The notes under the pieces are model-generated. The model did not search any database. It was not told where the DNA came from and was given only the letters and a program-made list of their open reading frames with translations. This document shows, piece after piece, positions 1-5,879 of a DNA stretch of 6,150 nucleotides. Every line of letters begins with the position of its first letter. Within the stretch, counting starts at the first letter, position 1. Position numbers and translations under genes: made by a program. Source of the stretch: Candidatus Kappaea frigidicola (lineage in GTDB: Bacteria; Omnitrophota; Gorgyraeia; JAGLLT01); NCBI GenBank assembly GCA_030765555.1, contig JAVCCI010000003.1:1-6150 (forward strand). Direction: 5' to 3'.

Positions 1-101
1 CGGTCCAATAAAAACATTTTACCAACTGGAATAAACATGAAACTATGGCTAGCAAATGATACAATCAAGGCTATGGCTAAGGTTCTATCGGTATTTTGCA
101 T
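1..101 (-). CDS. Partial CDS (5' end only), TonB-like membrane-anchored protein, tentative
   Basis: An open frame starts at the ATG at 101-99 and runs off the left edge after 33 complete codons, so only the N-terminus is visible. It begins MQNTDRTLAIALIVSFASHS and continues with a hydrophobic stretch (FMFIPVG, KMFLLD). The pattern is a short polar head with an Arg, then an ALxxSxxxH-type hydrophobic segment. This is how many TonB-family energy transducers begin: a single inner-membrane helix with a Ser and a His on the face that contacts ExbB/ExbD. An in-frame TAA lies directly upstream (104-102), so this is the first possible ATG. No good Shine-Dalgarno is seen next to it. It follows lepB by 79 bp in the same direction, with its own promoter candidate. 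The coding call rests on frame, hydrophobic pattern and context. The TonB assignment is an inference from about 25 residues; another single-pass membrane protein is possible. Confidence 0.6.
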   Translation of the reverse strand, partial: MQNTDRTLAIALIVSFASHSFMFIPVGKMFLLD

Positions 102-149
102 TTATTATAAGGCTATTCTTTTATACTATATGTGGTTGTCCTCAAAGTG

Positions 150-178
150 ATAATACCATATATATTGTATAAATACAA
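150..178 (-). promoter_or_regulatory. Sigma-70-type promoter with extended -10, for the left-edge gene
   Basis: Read on the minus strand, TTGTAT (178-173) is followed after exactly 17 bp by TATTAT (155-150). A TGG immediately precedes the -10, giving the TGn extended -10 feature. Transcription would start near 143 and leave a leader of about 42 nt before the ATG at 101. The site lies just beyond the lepB stop codon, so it would let the downstream gene be expressed independently of the rpe-lepB cluster. AT-rich DNA yields chance matches, but spacing and the TGn element together make this one of the better candidates here. Confidence 0.5.
165..178. repeat. 14-bp inverted repeat overlapping the -35 element
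   Basis: TTGTAT-AA-ATACAA is a perfect 6-bp inverted repeat with a 2-bp centre. One arm is the putative -35 hexamer of the promoter for the left-edge gene and the other arm lies in the spacer. Such a position would suit a dimeric repressor operator. In RNA the 2-nt loop is too tight and the stem too AT-rich for a good terminator. Function is inferred from position only. Confidence 0.35.
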
Positions 179-180
179 AC

Positions 181-750
181 TTATTTTAAAATGCCAATTC
201 TATGAGGTGGCCAAAAAATGAAGAAGGCCCTGCCTACCAAGTTGTCTTCAGGCACATATCCCCAATATCTAGAATCCTTACTGACGTAGCTATTATCTCC
301 AAGAACATAATAGTTGTCAGCTGGTACTTTTATCTCTTTATCTCCGTAAATTCCACTCGCATAGTAGATATTTTTATCAATTTTTTCAATGTTTGTTTTT
401 TGTCCGTCCACCAGGACATGATTATCCTTGATTTCAACCCTTTGATCTTCAGAGGCAATTAATCTCTTTATAAAGTCTCTTTTGGGGTCCTCAGGGTACT
501 TGAAAACTATAATATCGCCAGTTTTAGGCTCCCTTATAGAAGGTAATACTATATGGGTAAAGGGTATTTTTGGCCCGTATATAAGCTTGTTAACTAGTAT
601 TTTATCACCTTCAATTAGTGTTTTGCGCATAGAGCCGGAAGGTATTTTAAAGGATTGCACAAAAAAAGTACGAACGAATAAAGCTAATGCAACGGCAATA
701 ACAATAGTTTCAATCCATTCACGTGTTGCTGATTTATTATGTTTTGACAT
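181..750 (-). CDS. lepB: Signal peptidase I (leader peptidase, S26A family)
   Basis: This membrane-bound serine protease removes signal peptides from exported preproteins on the outer face of the cytoplasmic membrane. The 189-residue protein has a short polar N-terminus and one membrane anchor (about residues 12-31). It then shows the catalytic box FKIPSGSM with nucleophile Ser40, and RDFIKRLIA with the general-base Lys95. The GDN...SKDSRYWG box is at 151-164. The length and single anchor fit the compact signal peptidases of many bacteria rather than the longer E. coli enzyme with two anchors. Box D is slightly unusual: KRLIASEDQ replaces the common KRVIGLPGD, and box E has SYV in place of RDN, but the key Asp and Arg of DSR remain. 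The start is set by a strong Shine-Dalgarno 6 nt upstream. It is the last gene of the rpe-mutase-lepA-lepB cluster, 13 nt after lepA, a common lepA-lepB pairing. Confidence 0.96.
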   Translation of the reverse strand: MSKHNKSATREWIETIVIAVALALFVRTFFVQSFKIPSGSMRKTLIEGDKILVNKLIYGPKIPFTHIVLPSIREPKTGDIIVFKYPEDPKRDFIKRLIASEDQRVEIKDNHVLVDGQKTNIEKIDKNIYYASGIYGDKEIKVPADNYYVLGDNSYVSKDSRYWGYVPEDNLVGRAFFIFWPPHRIGILK

Positions 751-756
751 GCTGAA

Positions 757-765
757 CCCTTTCCT
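757..765 (-). promoter_or_regulatory. lepB ribosome-binding site overlapping the lepA stop codon
   Basis: On the minus strand AGGAAAGGG ends 6 nt before the lepB ATG, and its first two bases are the last two of the lepA TAG stop (766-764). A ribosome terminating on lepA would therefore sit on the lepB initiation site, which favours translational coupling of the two genes. The strong purine run also confirms the lepB start at 750. Confidence 0.7.
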
Positions 766-2563
766 ATATTTTTAGTATGTCCTTAAAAGCTTCTTGCGGT
801 ATTTGTACATTTCCGAATTGTTTCATCCGTTTTTTACCTTTTTTTTGCTTGTCCCAAAGTTTACGCTTTCTGGTTATATCTCCCCCATAACATTTTCCAG
901 TTACATGTTTTTTTAAGGCAGATATATTTGTCCTGGCAATAATTTTATTTGATATGGCTGCCTGAATAGCCACCTGAATCAATTGCCTAGGTATCAATGC
1001 TTTTAGCTTATCAGTAACATCTCTGCCTCTTTGTTCAGCTTTGTCTCTATGAACAATAAAACTAAAAGAGTCGTATCTTTTTTCGTTTAATAGTACATCA
1101 ACCTTTACTAAATTGCCCGGTCTGTATCCAATCACTTCGTAATCAAAAGAACCATAGCCTCTAGTGATAGATTTAAGTTTATCATAAAAATCAACTACAA
1201 CTTCAGCTAGGGGCAATTCGTATGTCAGAATTAATCTATCGTCTCCAAGGTATTCAGTTTTTATATAGTTCCCCCGCCTGTTTTTTACTAATTGCATTAT
1301 ATCATTAACGTAGTCAAGAGGTGTAATGACAAAGGCCTTTATCCAAGGTTCTAAGACATGCTTTATTTCCTGTGGGTCTGGAAACTTTGATGGGTTTTCA
1401 AGCTCTACTTCTTTGCCGCTTGTTCTTTCAATGCGATAGACAACACTGGGAATTGAAATGATTAGACTGACATCAAACTCTCTTTCTAATCTTTCCTGAA
1501 CTATTTCAGAATGCAGGAGACCTAAAAAGCCGCAGCGATAACCAAACCCCAGAGATTCAGAGGATTCTTGCTCAAACGTAAAAGAAGCATCATTAAGTTT
1601 AAGTTTTTCAAGGGCTTTTTTTAGTTCTTCGAAATCTTTAGTGTTTTCAGGATATATGCCGCAGAAAACAAAAGGTTTAATTTTTTTGTATCCTTCTAAA
1701 GGTTCTTTGGCTGGCGATTTAAAGCAGGTTATTGTTTCTCCTACATTTACTATGCTGGCATTCTTTATATTGCAGGCTAAATAGCCAACTTCGCCGCATT
1801 TAAGCCCTTTTGTTTTTACCGGTTTGGGGTTAAAGATTCCGACTTCCTGTATTTGATGAGAGGTGCCGGCATTCATTAATTTTATTTTTTGATTATGTTT
1901 AATTTCTCCATCAATAACTCTGACGTATAAAATTACACCTTGGTAAACGTCATATGATGAGTCAAAAATTAGTGCTTTCAAAGGTTTTTGGCTATTTCCG
2001 CTAGGCGGAGGAATTCTTTCAACAATGGCTTTAAGAATATCTTCTGTTCCCTGACCCATCTTCGCACTGGCTGTTAAGATTTCTTCTTCCTGAAAACCAA
2101 AGGCACTGATAAGTTGAAGTTTAGCATGATCAATATCAGCATGTGGTAAATCTATTTTATTTACCACCGGAATTATTTTTAGATTATTTTCTTTTGCCAG
2201 ATGATAGTTAGCGACAGTCTGGGCTGCTATGCCCTCCACTGAATCAATTAACAAAACAGCTCCCTCTGAAGCTGAAAGTGATTTGGAGACTTCATAAGTA
2301 AAATCAACATGTCCAGGTGTATCTATTAGATTCATGGTATGGTCAACGTTGTCCCGATCTTTGTAGTTAAATCTAACCGCAGAGGCCTTGATTGTTATGC
2401 CGCGCTCTCGCTCTAAATCCATATCATCTAGAAGTTGATTTTTAAAATCTCTCTTGCTTATGGAGCCAGTAAATTCAAGGAGTCTATCACAGAGAGTTGA
2501 TTTTCCATGATCTATATGAGCGATTATACAAAAATTACGTATTTTACTTTTATCAGGATGCAT
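764..2563 (-). CDS. lepA: Elongation factor 4 (LepA), translational GTPase
   Basis: LepA (EF4) is a ribosome-binding GTPase related to EF-G; it has been linked to back-translocation, recovery of stalled ribosomes and 30S biogenesis. At 599 residues it has the usual family length. All five GTPase motifs are present: G1 AHIDHGKST (15-23), G2 RGIT (54-57), G3 DTPGH (81-85), G4 NKID (135-138) and G5 SAK (166-168). The middle carries the EF-G-like domains, including YRCGFLGLLHSEI and IQERLERE-like sequence (here VQERLEREFD). The C-terminal 44 residues are the LepA-specific tail, with CYGGDITRKRK, KKGKKRMKQFGN and IPQEAF, which separates it from EF-G and TypA. Its ATG overlaps the TAA of the upstream mutase by one base (TAATG), and a good AGAAAGG lies 7 nt upstream (2571-2577). 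It is probably expressed from the operon promoter ahead of rpe. Confidence 0.98.
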   Translation of the reverse strand: MHPDKSKIRNFCIIAHIDHGKSTLCDRLLEFTGSISKRDFKNQLLDDMDLERERGITIKASAVRFNYKDRDNVDHTMNLIDTPGHVDFTYEVSKSLSASEGAVLLIDSVEGIAAQTVANYHLAKENNLKIIPVVNKIDLPHADIDHAKLQLISAFGFQEEEILTASAKMGQGTEDILKAIVERIPPPSGNSQKPLKALIFDSSYDVYQGVILYVRVIDGEIKHNQKIKLMNAGTSHQIQEVGIFNPKPVKTKGLKCGEVGYLACNIKNASIVNVGETITCFKSPAKEPLEGYKKIKPFVFCGIYPENTKDFEELKKALEKLKLNDASFTFEQESSESLGFGYRCGFLGLLHSEIVQERLEREFDVSLIISIPSVVYRIERTSGKEVELENPSKFPDPQEIKHVLEPWIKAFVITPLDYVNDIMQLVKNRRGNYIKTEYLGDDRLILTYELPLAEVVVDFYDKLKSITRGYGSFDYEVIGYRPGNLVKVDVLLNEKRYDSFSFIVHRDKAEQRGRDVTDKLKALIPRQLIQVAIQAAISNKIIARTNISALKKHVTGKCYGGDITRKRKLWDKQKKGKKRMKQFGNVQIPQEAFKDILKI

Positions 2564-3975
2564 TAAATAACCTTTCTCAAAGCTGACTTAATCATTTTTG
2601 AAGTTTTAATATTTGAGTTTGATTCGGCATATATCCTTAATATGGGTTCTGTACCTGAGAACCTAAATAAGAGCCAACTACCATCTTCTAAGAAGTATTT
2701 GAGACCATCAGTCTCCAGAACCCTTTTAACCTTATTATTTAATATCTTTTTTATTTTTAGAGGTGATACATTGCTTATAATTTCTTTTCTTTTGTCTGCC
2801 GGATATTTTACATCAACTCTTTTGTAATAAAATTTACCGAATTTACCTTCGGCATCACACATAATTTGCCCTATTGTTTTTTTATAGGCAGCCATCATCT
2901 CAAGGGTTAAGAGCTGGGCTAATATTCCATCTCTTTCAGGTAGATATTTAGCTAAACCAATTCCTCCTGATTCTTCACAGGCAAAGTCTATCTTATTTTC
3001 TAGAATTAAATCAGCCAAGTATTTAAATCCTATGGGAGTTTCATACATTTTTATTTTATATGCATCACTTACTTTATTGATTAAGCTTGAACATGAAACT
3101 GTTTTACCAATGGCCATCTTCCTCTTTTTCTTATCAATAAAGTAAAGCAGTAAAAGGGTAAATAGCTGACTTGAGTTAATAAACCGGCCATTTTCAGTCA
3201 TGACACCCACTCGATCACTATCGCCATCAGTTGCCAGACCCACAGCGAACTTGCCTTTTTTTAAAAGCATTTGAAGTTGTTTTAAATTAATTTCTATGGG
3301 TTCAGGTTTGATTCCATTAAAGTCACAGCGCGGTTTATTGTTAATAAAAGTCATTTTGATATCAGATTTTTTTAATAATTCTTCCATAAGGCTGTCAGCA
3401 GTTCCATGCATAGCATCAATTAACACATTAAATTTACTTTTATTAATTAGTGAGAAATCTATAAATGTTTTTATGTGTTTTATGTATTCTTTGCATAAAT
3501 CGAGCTCTTTAATGATTCTTTTTTTAACTGCTAAACTGTAATCTATTTTCTTTATTAGATTTTTACCTAAAAAACTTTCAATGGATTTTGTAACTTTAGC
3601 ATCAGCTGATGTGCCCAGGTTTGTCTTAAATTTTATACCGTTAAAGTTGGCCGGGTTATGGCTTGCAGTTACCATTATGCCCCCAACAGTAGATCTTCTC
3701 TTGGCAGCTAGGCTTAATGCTGGAGTTGGGATAAATTCTTTTGAAAAAATTACCTTTATACCGTTAGCAGCGATAACTTCGGAAATTAATTGGGCATAAT
3801 TTTTTGACATAAACCTAGTGTCATACCCAATTACTGCAATTTTTTCTTTCTTTTTATTTGAATAATTTATATGGTCACTAATAGCTTGAGCTACAATGCG
3901 AACATTCTCATAAGTAAAATCTTCAGCAATAATTCCCCTCCAACCATCAGTTCCAAATTTTATCTTTTTAGACAT
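2563..3975 (-). CDS. Phosphoglucomutase/phosphomannomutase (alpha-D-phosphohexomutase family)
   Basis: The enzyme interconverts hexose 1-phosphates and 6-phosphates through a phosphoserine, feeding nucleotide-sugar and polysaccharide synthesis. The 470-residue protein has all four family sites in order. They are the N-terminal KFGTDGWRG, the phosphoserine loop TASHNP with Ser105 (103-108), the metal loop DGDSDR (250-255), the sugar-recognition loop EESGG (334-338) and the phosphate-binding RFSGTEP (438-444). The EESGG loop and the FGTDGWRGIIAEDFT start resemble cyanobacterial-type PGM/PMM proteins more than GlmM, whose loop is usually GEQSGH, so glucose-1-P or mannose-1-P is the likelier substrate. 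Substrate cannot be fixed from sequence alone. The start lies 16 nt inside the 3' end of rpe, and only a weak AAGGA about 15 nt upstream is visible, so translation probably depends on coupling to rpe. The stop overlaps the lepA start. Confidence 0.93.
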   Translation of the reverse strand: MSKKIKFGTDGWRGIIAEDFTYENVRIVAQAISDHINYSNKKKEKIAVIGYDTRFMSKNYAQLISEVIAANGIKVIFSKEFIPTPALSLAAKRRSTVGGIMVTASHNPANFNGIKFKTNLGTSADAKVTKSIESFLGKNLIKKIDYSLAVKKRIIKELDLCKEYIKHIKTFIDFSLINKSKFNVLIDAMHGTADSLMEELLKKSDIKMTFINNKPRCDFNGIKPEPIEINLKQLQMLLKKGKFAVGLATDGDSDRVGVMTENGRFINSSQLFTLLLLYFIDKKKRKMAIGKTVSCSSLINKVSDAYKIKMYETPIGFKYLADLILENKIDFACEESGGIGLAKYLPERDGILAQLLTLEMMAAYKKTIGQIMCDAEGKFGKFYYKRVDVKYPADKRKEIISNVSPLKIKKILNNKVKRVLETDGLKYFLEDGSWLLFRFSGTEPILRIYAESNSNIKTSKMIKSALRKVI

Positions 3976-4607
3976 TTTATATTTTCAATATCCTTTTTCA
4001 TATCATGAGAGCTAAATAAATGGGTACCTGCAATAACCATATTAATTCCTGCTTTTACAGCTAATTGAGCGGTTTCATAGTTAATTCCTCCATCAACCTC
4101 CAAATCTCCATCAAACATTTCTCTAATTTTTTCTATTTTAGGCAGACAATCCTTAATAAAGCTTTGGCCTCCAAATCCAGGATGAACAGTCATTATAAGA
4201 ATCATATCCGCTATATCTAGAACATCCTTTAAACTATCGGCAGATGTTTCAGGGTTGAGTGAGATGCCAGCTTTGAGGCCTGCACATTTAATATCTTCTA
4301 GAATTTTTCTAGGCTCTTTTAAAGTTTCAATGTGAACCGTTATAATATCGCTTCCAGCATCAATAAATGCATTTAAGTATTTTTGTGCATCTTCAATCAT
4401 CAGATGGACGTCCAAAGTTAATTCAGTATTTTTTCTGATATCCTTTACTATGGAAGGACCAAAGGATATATTGGGTACAAAGTGACCATCCATAATATCA
4501 CAATGTAAGAAATCAGCCTTAGCTTCTTCAGCTCTTTTTATTTCATCTTTAAGCATTGAAAAATCTGCAGCTAAAAGTGACGGACCAACAGTAATTTCTT
4601 TATCCAT
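3960..4607 (-). CDS. rpe: Ribulose-phosphate 3-epimerase
   Basis: Rpe interconverts D-ribulose 5-phosphate and D-xylulose 5-phosphate in the pentose phosphate pathway, in the cytoplasm. The protein is a single TIM barrel of 215 residues from the start chosen here, the normal family length. Visible signatures are PSLLAADF (9-16), the metal and catalytic residues His35 and Asp37 in HCDIMDGHFVPN, His68 in LDVHLMIE, the phosphate-loop region HPGFGGQSF (142-150) and Asp172 in VDGGI. The reading frame also has an ATG two codons earlier (4613), but GGGAG lies directly against that codon and exactly 6 nt before the ATG at 4607, so 4607 is the better start. Rpe is the first gene of the cluster, preceded by a promoter candidate, and its last five codons plus stop overlap the mutase start. 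No key residue is missing. Confidence 0.96.
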   Translation of the reverse strand: MDKEITVGPSLLAADFSMLKDEIKRAEEAKADFLHCDIMDGHFVPNISFGPSIVKDIRKNTELTLDVHLMIEDAQKYLNAFIDAGSDIITVHIETLKEPRKILEDIKCAGLKAGISLNPETSADSLKDVLDIADMILIMTVHPGFGGQSFIKDCLPKIEKIREMFDGDLEVDGGINYETAQLAVKAGINMVIAGTHLFSSHDMKKDIENIKCLKR

Positions 4608-4613
4608 ATTCAT

Positions 4614-4618
4614 CTCCC
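4614..4618 (-). promoter_or_regulatory. rpe Shine-Dalgarno that decides the start
   Basis: GGGAG on the minus strand touches the upstream ATG at 4613 with no gap, but stands 6 nt from the in-frame ATG at 4607. Normal spacing is about 5-9 nt, so initiation at 4607 is favoured and the protein begins MDKEITVGPSLL. Confidence 0.6.
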
Positions 4619-4634
4619 GGTATAGTTCTCAAGT

Positions 4635-4665
4635 ATCATATAATATATTTTACTTTTTATATCAA
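4635..4665 (-). promoter_or_regulatory. Candidate sigma-70-type promoter for the rpe operon
   Basis: On the minus strand TTGATA (4665-4660, five of six matches to the -35 consensus) is followed by an AT-rich stretch with two -10 options: TATGAT (4640-4635) at a long 19-bp spacing, or TTATAT (4643-4638) at 16 bp. Transcription would start near 4628-4631, giving a leader of about 20 nt that carries the rpe Shine-Dalgarno. The -35 sits at the edge of the repeat block. The AT-rich composition makes the exact -10 uncertain. Confidence 0.4.
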
Positions 4666-4724
4666 GACGTTCGCGTTCGCTCACTCTAAGAATTAAGACG
4701 CTCATTTTATTCGCTCTAAGAATT
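4664..4724. repeat. Two imperfect tandem copies of a 30-31 bp unit
   Basis: Copy 1 (4664-4694) and copy 2 (4695-4724) each begin AAGACG and end CTCTAAGAATT; with the following AAG, the 14-bp word CTCTAAGAATTAAG occurs at 4684-4697 and 4714-4727, exactly 30 bp apart. The inner 13-14 bp differ but both contain TTCG and CTCA. Copy 1 also contains a short TTCGCG-TTCGC doubling. The block is non-coding and fills the rpe-proximal half of the spacer between the site-2 protease gene and rpe. Confidence 0.65.
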
Positions 4725-4744
4725 AAGTTTTTTTATTTAATTCT
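4719..4744. repeat. 8-bp inverted repeat with T-rich loop
   Basis: AGAATTAA (4719-4726) pairs with TTAATTCT (4737-4744) around a 10-nt loop that is mostly T on the plus strand. On the minus-strand transcript the loop is A-rich and no U-run follows the stem, so it does not look like an intrinsic terminator. It is built from the same AGAATTAAG word as the neighbouring repeats. Confidence 0.4.
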
Positions 4745-4765
4745 GTACTCAAATTCTGCTTCTAA

Positions 4766-4786
4766 CTTAATCCTTAATCCTTAATT
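4766..4786. repeat. Three tandem 7-bp units CTTAAT(C/T)
   Basis: CTTAATC, CTTAATC and CTTAATT follow one another without gaps. The last unit continues as CTTAATTCT (4780-4788), the exact reverse complement of AGAATTAAG seen at 4689-4697 and 4719-4727. AATTCTG also recurs at 4739-4745, 4752-4758 and 4783-4789. Together these make the 4614-4793 spacer a mosaic of one short word in both orientations. It starts 7 bp beyond the site-2 protease stop codon. Confidence 0.6.
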
Positions 4787-4793
4787 CTGTTTT

Positions 4794-5879
4794 TTAAGCG
4801 TTGACTTCTAAATTATAAACTCTAGCTATATCTTCTAGGCTGATAACACCTTTTAGTTCATTATGATAGAAAACTAGCGCTGTTTTTAGGTTGTTAGCTG
4901 CCATTTTACTATATAAAGTTGTTAGATGTTCGTTTATTTTTACTGAAATAAATTTATGGCTCATAACTTCTTTTACAGTTTTTTCCTTGCTGTGTTGATG
5001 AATTGCTGATATTAGGTTTTGTCTAGTGAGAATGCCAACAACTTTATTACTAGCTACAACTGGAAAATCCTGTTGAGATGTTTTAAGTGATAATTCCAGT
5101 ACTTTAGCTATGGATGCATCTGGTGAAACTGTAAAATGCTCCTTAGAGAGTATGTCTTTGGCTGTGTAATGGCCCAAGGCCACCTTCAGATTAACCATTT
5201 TTTCTTCCTGAGAAGCTGCCACGTATATAAAGAATGCAATTAAAATTAACATAATCCACCCGCGCATCAATCCGTATAAACCAAAAAGGATTGCAAATCC
5301 ATGGCCAATACTTACTGCAATTCTGGTTGCCCTGGCTGTACCTATGCGGGAAGCTAAAAAGGCTCTAAGAGCTCTTCCTCCATCCATGGGAAAGGCCGGA
5401 AGCATGTTAAATACAGCAAGAATAGGATTAACCCAATACATATAAAGAATTGTAGCTTTCCAAGTGTAAAAACTTGAATTAGCAGGACTCATTTGAGCTA
5501 GATTTCGATCAAAGAGAATATATATTGGATAAAAAAGGATAATAGCTAAAACAATGTTAAACATAGGCCCAGCGATAGCCATCAAAAACTCTTCTTTAGG
5601 TTTTTCTGGCATCTTTTCCATTGTGGCCACACCACCAATAGGAAGTAAGATTATAGATTTAACCTTGATTTTATAGTGTTGAGCTACTAATGAATGACTA
5701 AATTCATGAAAAGTTACACAGGTAAATATAAAGAAAACAAAAACTATTGCCCTAAGAGCGTTTGATGGGCCCTCTGTGAAAAAAACGCCTAAACCAATTA
5801 GGAGCGGTAGAAGAATAAAAGTTATATGAACCTTTACCTTTATGCCAAAGAGTTCAAAAATGTTCATAGAATTTTTCAT
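4794..5879 (-). CDS. Site-2 protease family zinc metalloprotease (M50) with two CBS domains
   Basis: This is a polytopic intramembrane metalloprotease of the S2P class, which cuts membrane-embedded substrates such as anti-sigma factors or other regulators. Of 361 residues, the first ~225 form the membrane core with hydrophobic segments near 15-33, 42-62, 97-121, 143-161 and 186-221. The zinc site is HEFSH (58-62) with catalytic Glu59, completed by Asp166 in NMLPAFPMDGGR (158-169); GPMFN is at 104-108. A C-terminal cytosolic half holds two CBS repeats (about 240-293 and 302-355), marked by DFPVV...VVGILTRQNL and TALVFY...LKGVISLEDI. This core-plus-CBS layout matches the group typified by archaeal MJ0392 and mycobacterial Rip3; CBS pairs often bind adenine nucleotides, suggesting energy-state control. 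The start overlaps the M16 gene's TAA (TAATG) and has only a weak purine stretch upstream, so coupling is likely. The substrate is unknown. Confidence 0.95.
   Translation of the reverse strand: MKNSMNIFELFGIKVKVHITFILLPLLIGLGVFFTEGPSNALRAIVFVFFIFTCVTFHEFSHSLVAQHYKIKVKSIILLPIGGVATMEKMPEKPKEEFLMAIAGPMFNIVLAIILFYPIYILFDRNLAQMSPANSSFYTWKATILYMYWVNPILAVFNMLPAFPMDGGRALRAFLASRIGTARATRIAVSIGHGFAILFGLYGLMRGWIMLILIAFFIYVAASQEEKMVNLKVALGHYTAKDILSKEHFTVSPDASIAKVLELSLKTSQQDFPVVASNKVVGILTRQNLISAIHQHSKEKTVKEVMSHKFISVKINEHLTTLYSKMAANNLKTALVFYHNELKGVISLEDIARVYNLEVNA

Noticed and set aside
139..143. GAGGA as the Shine-Dalgarno of the left-edge gene or of a leader peptide
   Set aside because: It is about 37 nt from the ATG at 101, and no start codon follows it at a normal distance.
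202..775. Open plus-strand frames antisense to lepB (202-462 and 482-775)
   Set aside because: They lie almost wholly opposite a clearly conserved gene, show no recognisable domain and have no convincing ribosome-binding site.
2642..3799. Three short plus-strand open frames antisense to the phosphohexomutase
   Set aside because: All are opposite the conserved mutase sequence, hydrophobic or low-complexity in a way expected from antisense of AT-rich coding DNA, with no family resemblance.
2563..3975. Assignment of the mutase as GlmM (phosphoglucosamine mutase)
   Set aside because: The sugar-recognition loop reads EESGG rather than the GEQSGH usual in GlmM, so the PGM/PMM label fits better, although substrate specificity is not proven.
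4719..4744. Intrinsic terminator after the site-2 protease gene
   Set aside because: The stem is eight A/T-dominated pairs and no U-run follows it on the minus-strand transcript, so termination is unlikely.
4664..4788. Possible CRISPR array or attachment site
   Set aside because: Only two 30-31 bp copies abut directly with divergent centres and no spacers of regular length, and there are no cas, integrase or transposase genes in the window.
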